Assembly (NCBI GenBank): GCA_003520965.1
Contig: DOTU01000217.1
Span: 925-10,518 of the forward strand
From: Candidatus Zixiibacteriota bacterium
Lineage (GTDB): Bacteria; Zixibacteria; MSB-5A5; UBA10806
DNA: 9,594 bases
Direction: 5' to 3'
Positions 6,698-9,594 of this stretch are shown piece by piece. The notes under the pieces were generated by a model, which was not told where the DNA came from, did no database searches, and saw only the letters and a list, made by a program, of their open reading frames with translations. Positions within the stretch are counted from its first letter, which is position 1. Each line of letters begins with the position of its first letter. Position numbers and translations under genes: made by a program.

Positions 6698-8374
6698 ATG
6701 AGAAGAGGACAAATTAGTTGGATAGTCGTGATCGCGGTGGCGCTTGTGGTAGCCCTGGTGCTCCTCTACCCCACGTTCACATTCTATTCCATGGACCGCA
6801 CACAGCAGGCCGCGCTAAAGCAAAGCGATCCGGCCCAATTTTACTCGCTTAAAGCCCGGGCTATGCGCCTGGGACTGGATTTGCAGGGTGGAGTTCACAT
6901 GGTTCTGCAGGTCGAGGACCCCAGAGGGGGCGAGATATCAACCAATGTCCAGGACCAGGTTCTGGAGAAAATCAGGCTCAGGGTTGATAAATACGGTATC
7001 GCCGAGCCGCAAATCGTCAAGTCGGGAATCAATCAGATCGTAGTCGATCTGCCGGGCTACACCGATATCGACACCGCCAAGGCGCTTATCGGAAGCACTG
7101 CCCAGTTGCAGTTTAAGCTTCTTAGGTCAGCCGACGAAACACAGAAGATCGTAGCCGAAATCGATTCGGTGCTGGCACTAAGCACATCCGCACTAAAGCC
7201 CTCGACCAGCAATACTAACAAGCCCCTGGCTGCTACCGACGCCAAATCCGATTCAGCTTCCAAAACGGCATCCAATCTTTTCGGACAGGATTCGAAAGAT
7301 ACAACACAGCTGGCCAGCGAGGACGAGGAGACAGCCAAGCATCCGTTCTCGACTCTTTTGGAATGGAGCGGTCGTTCGTATTATGTGACCATGGAGGATT
7401 TCTACAAGGTCGAAAAGATACTCGGTTCGGCTGAGGTTCAAGCGATCGTGCCCACCAACTACCAGTTTGCCTGGGCCACTCGTCCGGAGAGGCGCGGAGA
7501 TCGCCAGTTCCAGCAGCTTTATGTCGTAAATAAGAATATCGAAATGACCGGCGAGTCGCTGGTTTCGGTGCGCGAGGGTTACGACCAGATGCGCAAGCCT
7601 GAAGTCAGCTTCGAGCTTGATGCCGATGGCGCCCGTCGTTTCTCGAGCTTAACTGGCAAGCACGTTGGCGATCCATTGGCCATCATTATCGACGACCGCG
7701 TGGAATCGGCGCCGGAGATTCAATCGCGAATCTCTAAAAGCGGCCGAATCACCATGGGCGGCAACGCTACCATCAGCGACGCCTATCTTTTAGCTACCCT
7801 GCTTAAGGCCGGTGCGCTACCTGCTAACGTCGAGATTTTGCAAAGCACGGTCATCGGGCCGGCGCTGGGTCAGGATTCGATCAACAAAGGCAAGACTGCT
7901 TCTTTCATCGGTATCATCCTGGTTGTAATCTTCATGGCGATTTACTATAAAATTTCTGGTTTGATAGCAGATATGGCTGTGATTTTAAATACATTCTTTA
8001 TTCTGGCCTTCATGGTCATACCGGGGGTCAATTCAACCTTGACCATGCCGGGAATAGCGGGAATAATTCTAACTGTTGGTATGTCGGTCGACTCCAACGT
8101 GCTGATCTTCGAAAGGATCAGAGAGGAACTTCGCACCGGCAAAACTGTCCGAGCAGCTATCGACGCAGGTTATGACCGAGCTTTGTTAACCGTTATCGAC
8201 TCTCACGTAACGACTCTGATCACGGCGCTCTTTCTGTTCATCTTCGGTTCCGGAACAATCAGGGGATTCGCGGTGACATTGTCGGTGGGTATTCTCCTTT
8301 CGCTGTTCACCGCCATTTTCGTTACCAAGACGGTATTCGATCTGCGCAAACAATATAAGAGCCTTTCCATTTGA
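6698..8374 (+). CDS. secD: Protein translocase subunit SecD
   Basis: SecD forms, with SecF, an inner-membrane complex that uses the proton gradient to pull preproteins through SecYEG on the periplasmic side. This 558-residue protein has a first membrane helix at about 8-30 and the family motif LGLDLQGGVH at 58-67. The periplasmic domains follow, including DPLAIIIDDRVESAP around 325-339. About five further membrane helices lie between 396 and 556. The conserved GMSVDSNVLIFERI motif (D465) contains the acidic residue linked to proton coupling in the family. Between 162 and 214 lies a Ser/Thr/Ala/Asp/Lys-rich, low-complexity stretch, probably disordered, inserted in the first periplasmic region. 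Its acidic end is SEDEE. Near-consensus promoter and SD sequences precede the gene. secF starts 14 nt after its stop, so they are co-transcribed. yajC is not adjacent upstream, unlike in many bacteria. Confidence 0.98.
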   Translation: MRRGQISWIVVIAVALVVALVLLYPTFTFYSMDRTQQAALKQSDPAQFYSLKARAMRLGLDLQGGVHMVLQVEDPRGGEISTNVQDQVLEKIRLRVDKYGIAEPQIVKSGINQIVVDLPGYTDIDTAKALIGSTAQLQFKLLRSADETQKIVAEIDSVLALSTSALKPSTSNTNKPLAATDAKSDSASKTASNLFGQDSKDTTQLASEDEETAKHPFSTLLEWSGRSYYVTMEDFYKVEKILGSAEVQAIVPTNYQFAWATRPERRGDRQFQQLYVVNKNIEMTGESLVSVREGYDQMRKPEVSFELDADGARRFSSLTGKHVGDPLAIIIDDRVESAPEIQSRISKSGRITMGGNATISDAYLLATLLKAGALPANVEILQSTVIGPALGQDSINKGKTASFIGIILVVIFMAIYYKISGLIADMAVILNTFFILAFMVIPGVNSTLTMPGIAGIILTVGMSVDSNVLIFERIREELRTGKTVRAAIDAGYDRALLTVIDSHVTTLITALFLFIFGSGTIRGFAVTLSVGILLSLFTAIFVTKTVFDLRKQYKSLSI

Positions 8375-8388
8375 CGGGGTAGATTGAT

Positions 8389-9375
8389 ATGATCAGGATA
8401 TTACACGAAACCAAGATTAATTTCATCGGTAACCGAAAATACGCTTTCGTTTTTTCGGGGATACTGGTGGCCCTGGGAATCATCTCTTTCGCGCTCATTC
8501 TCATGGGAAAGGCGAATTTGGGCCTCGATTTCACCGGCGGCGCTGAGATCATCGGAAGTTTCCAACAACCGGTAACTGCCCAGCAATTGCGTTCGGCGCT
8601 CGATGAGGTTGGATTGGGCAAGGCAACTATTCAGTCTGTTTCCGGGGGCAGCCTTCAGAATGCATTCATCATCAGGGTTCAGGGAAGCATCCAGAACGCT
8701 ATCCCTGAAACCAGTTTTACTGAGACCGGAAAGCCGACAGTTAACATGGTGGCGGCGGAAGGCGATAAACTTGCCGATAGGATTAGATCCGCCATTGGCG
8801 AGCGTTTCCCCACCAATCCATTCAAGCTTGATTCGACAAATAATATCAGCGGCCTGGTGGGGAAACAGCTGGCCAAGGATGCCACCTGGGCGGTGATTTT
8901 CGCTTTCCTGGGAATTCTGGTATACATTTGGGTCAGATTTGATTTCCGTTTCGGCGTGGCCGCCACAATTGCCACCTTCCACGACGTTTTGGCCATGCTG
9001 GGAATATACTTCATCCTCCACCGGGAAATAAGTCTTCTCCTTATTACGGCGCTACTAACTATCGCCGGTTATTCATTAACCGATACGGTGGTGGTGTTCG
9101 ATAGAATCCGTGAGAATCTTAAGCAATTCCGTAAACGCTCCGATTTCATGACGACTGTTAACCTGTCAATCAACGAGGTGCTCTCCCGAACGATTATTAC
9201 TTCGTTGACCACGCAGTTAGCGGTCCTCTCGATACTGGTTTTCGGCGGCGAAGTGCTTTTTGATTTCGCCCTGGCGCTGACGATCGGAATTGTGATCGGC
9301 ACCTATAGCTCGGTTTTCGTAGCCAGCCCAATCATAGTGGAATGGGAAAACCGCTCGCCGAGACGAGTGAAGTAG
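8389..9375 (+). CDS. secF: Protein translocase subunit SecF
   Basis: SecF is the partner of SecD in the proton-driven export motor. This protein has 328 residues, in the usual range. The first membrane helix is at about 17-40, followed by the signature LGLDFTGG at 44-51 and a periplasmic domain of about 110 residues. The G-L-V-G-K-Q segment (155-160) leads into a cluster of about five membrane helices. The conserved AGYSLTDTVVVFDRIREN motif is at 226-243, with D232 and D238 corresponding to family acidic positions. The positively charged C-terminus ends in RRVK. GGGGT (8376-8380) serves as a modest Shine-Dalgarno site 8 nt before ATG, and the short 14-nt gap from secD indicates one transcript. 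A strong hairpin terminator follows about 66 nt after the stop. SecD and SecF are separate genes here, unlike the fused SecDF of Bacillus and Bacteroidota. No anomalies are visible. Confidence 0.98.
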   Translation: MIRILHETKINFIGNRKYAFVFSGILVALGIISFALILMGKANLGLDFTGGAEIIGSFQQPVTAQQLRSALDEVGLGKATIQSVSGGSLQNAFIIRVQGSIQNAIPETSFTETGKPTVNMVAAEGDKLADRIRSAIGERFPTNPFKLDSTNNISGLVGKQLAKDATWAVIFAFLGILVYIWVRFDFRFGVAATIATFHDVLAMLGIYFILHREISLLLITALLTIAGYSLTDTVVVFDRIRENLKQFRKRSDFMTTVNLSINEVLSRTIITSLTTQLAVLSILVFGGEVLFDFALALTIGIVIGTYSSVFVASPIIVEWENRSPRRVK

Positions 9376-9390
9376 CAATTAAAAAAGCGC

Positions 9391-9415
9391 CAGGATGTCG
9401 TAATACTCCGTCCTG
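9391..9415 (+). other. Small hairpin between secF and its terminator
   Basis: CAGGATG (9391-9397) can pair with CGTCCTG (9409-9415), seven pairs including one G-U, around an 11-nt loop. It is weak by itself. Its right arm overlaps a sequence (CCTGACG, 9412-9418) that could instead pair with the left arm of the downstream terminator. Confidence 0.3.
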
Positions 9416-9441
9416 ACGCATAGATAAAATAAGACTAATGT

Positions 9442-9476
9442 GCCGTCAGGTGGCCCCACCTGACGGCTTTTGTTTT
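9442..9476 (+). terminator. Strong intrinsic terminator of secDF
   Basis: GCCGTCAGGTGG (9442-9453) and CCACCTGACGGC (9456-9467) are perfect inverted repeats. Because the formal loop is only two bases, the innermost pair probably opens, giving an 11-bp stem with a 4-nt loop. TTTTGTTTT follows at 9468-9476, a good U-tract. It lies about 66 nt after the secF stop. On the opposite strand the trailing sequence has only scattered T residues, so bidirectional function is possible but weaker. Confidence 0.92.
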
Positions 9477-9594
9477 GGGGCATGGTGCGTGTCTTAAGGC
9501 TGAGGTTATGATCAACCCCGGCCTCAGCGATACGGTTGGGGGCAATCTATATTTGGCGATATCCCTTTAAAATAATCCCTCTTGAGTTTACCCA
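9477..9594. other. Right-edge sequence: hairpin, no supported gene
   Basis: After the terminator I see no + strand gene and no convincing promoter. GCTGAGG (9499-9505) can pair with CCTCAGC (9522-9528) around a 16-nt loop; it lacks a U-tract on either strand. A short + strand frame from ATG 9508 has only 20 codons and no well-spaced ribosome site. On the minus strand a frame runs in from the edge at 9592 and stops with TGA at 9526-9524. It could be the last 22 codons of a convergent gene, but it is too short to judge. Confidence 0.25.

Noticed and set aside
8401..9021. Long minus-strand open frame opposite secF (206 codons), and similar antisense frames elsewhere
   Set aside because: They are shadows of strongly conserved + strand genes. 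The translation shows no recognisable domain and no promoter or SD was evident.
364..9498. CTTAAG occurs about ten times (for example 364, 601, 952, 3433, 4107, 6370, 6433, 7802, 9118, 9493), above the two or so expected by chance
   Set aside because: Almost all copies are inside genes, and most of those checked encode Leu-Lys through the favoured CTT AAG codons. Codon pairing explains it better than a functional site.
9508..9570. Short + strand ORF of 20 codons from ATG 9508
   Set aside because: GAGG lies only 2 nt from the ATG, the peptide is very short, and it lies inside a hairpin downstream of a strong terminator.
9477..9594. tmRNA, SRP RNA or riboswitch after the secF terminator (prompted by GGGGC and nested hairpins)
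   Set aside because: No diagnostic conserved motif of these RNA families is visible; only one 7-bp stem and short GGTT/AACC pairing were found.

Overview
The window reads as an ordinary, densely packed chromosomal segment from a diderm (Gram-negative type) bacterium, at roughly 50% G+C by eye. The diderm call rests on a SurA-type periplasmic chaperone, two lipoprotein-type signal peptides and a SecD/SecF pair. Clear Shine-Dalgarno sites and a near-consensus sigma-70-type promoter (TTGACA, 16 nt, TATATT) argue against Bacteroidota, whose expression signals differ. The S4-domain protein resembles the RqcP (YabO) type better than the proteobacterial Hsp15 type. A little-cultured diderm lineage, perhaps in or near the FCB group, would fit, but the phylum is a guess. 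No mobile element, CRISPR array, tRNA or rRNA was found. All genes that can be supported lie on the + strand.

Block 1 (1-6513) starts inside mfd, the transcription-repair coupling factor, of which the last 341 codons are present. After a 67-nt gap come five genes joined by 1-4 nt overlaps. They are a large lipoprotein with two degenerate parvulin domains, a PrsA-like lipoprotein foldase, a SurA-like periplasmic foldase, an RqcP-like S4 RNA-binding protein, and the ribosome-splitting GTPase HflX (TTG start). The overlaps (ATGA, ATGA, TAATG, TTGA) imply one translationally coupled transcript. It mixes envelope protein folding with rescue of stalled ribosomes, next to a factor that rescues stalled RNA polymerase.

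Block 2 (6514-9476) is a separate secD-secF unit. A 184-nt gap holds a GC-rich hairpin just after hflX, a strong predicted promoter and a Shine-Dalgarno site. secD and secF are 14 nt apart, and a very strong intrinsic terminator closes the unit. SecD carries a Ser/Thr/Ala/Asp-rich, probably disordered stretch of about 53 residues in its periplasmic part. yajC, a common upstream partner of secD, is absent here. The last 118 nt hold only a hairpin and a possible antisense gene end.

Functionally, SecDF helps pull exported proteins across the inner membrane and the three parvulin-family proteins would receive them in the periplasm. RqcP and HflX act on stalled ribosomes in the cytoplasm. I see no clearly new system. 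The most notable points are the parvulin-like lipoprotein lacking its catalytic histidines, the coupling of foldases to ribosome-rescue genes, a possible 29-codon leader that overlaps secD, and an attenuator-like arrangement of repeats around the secF terminator.
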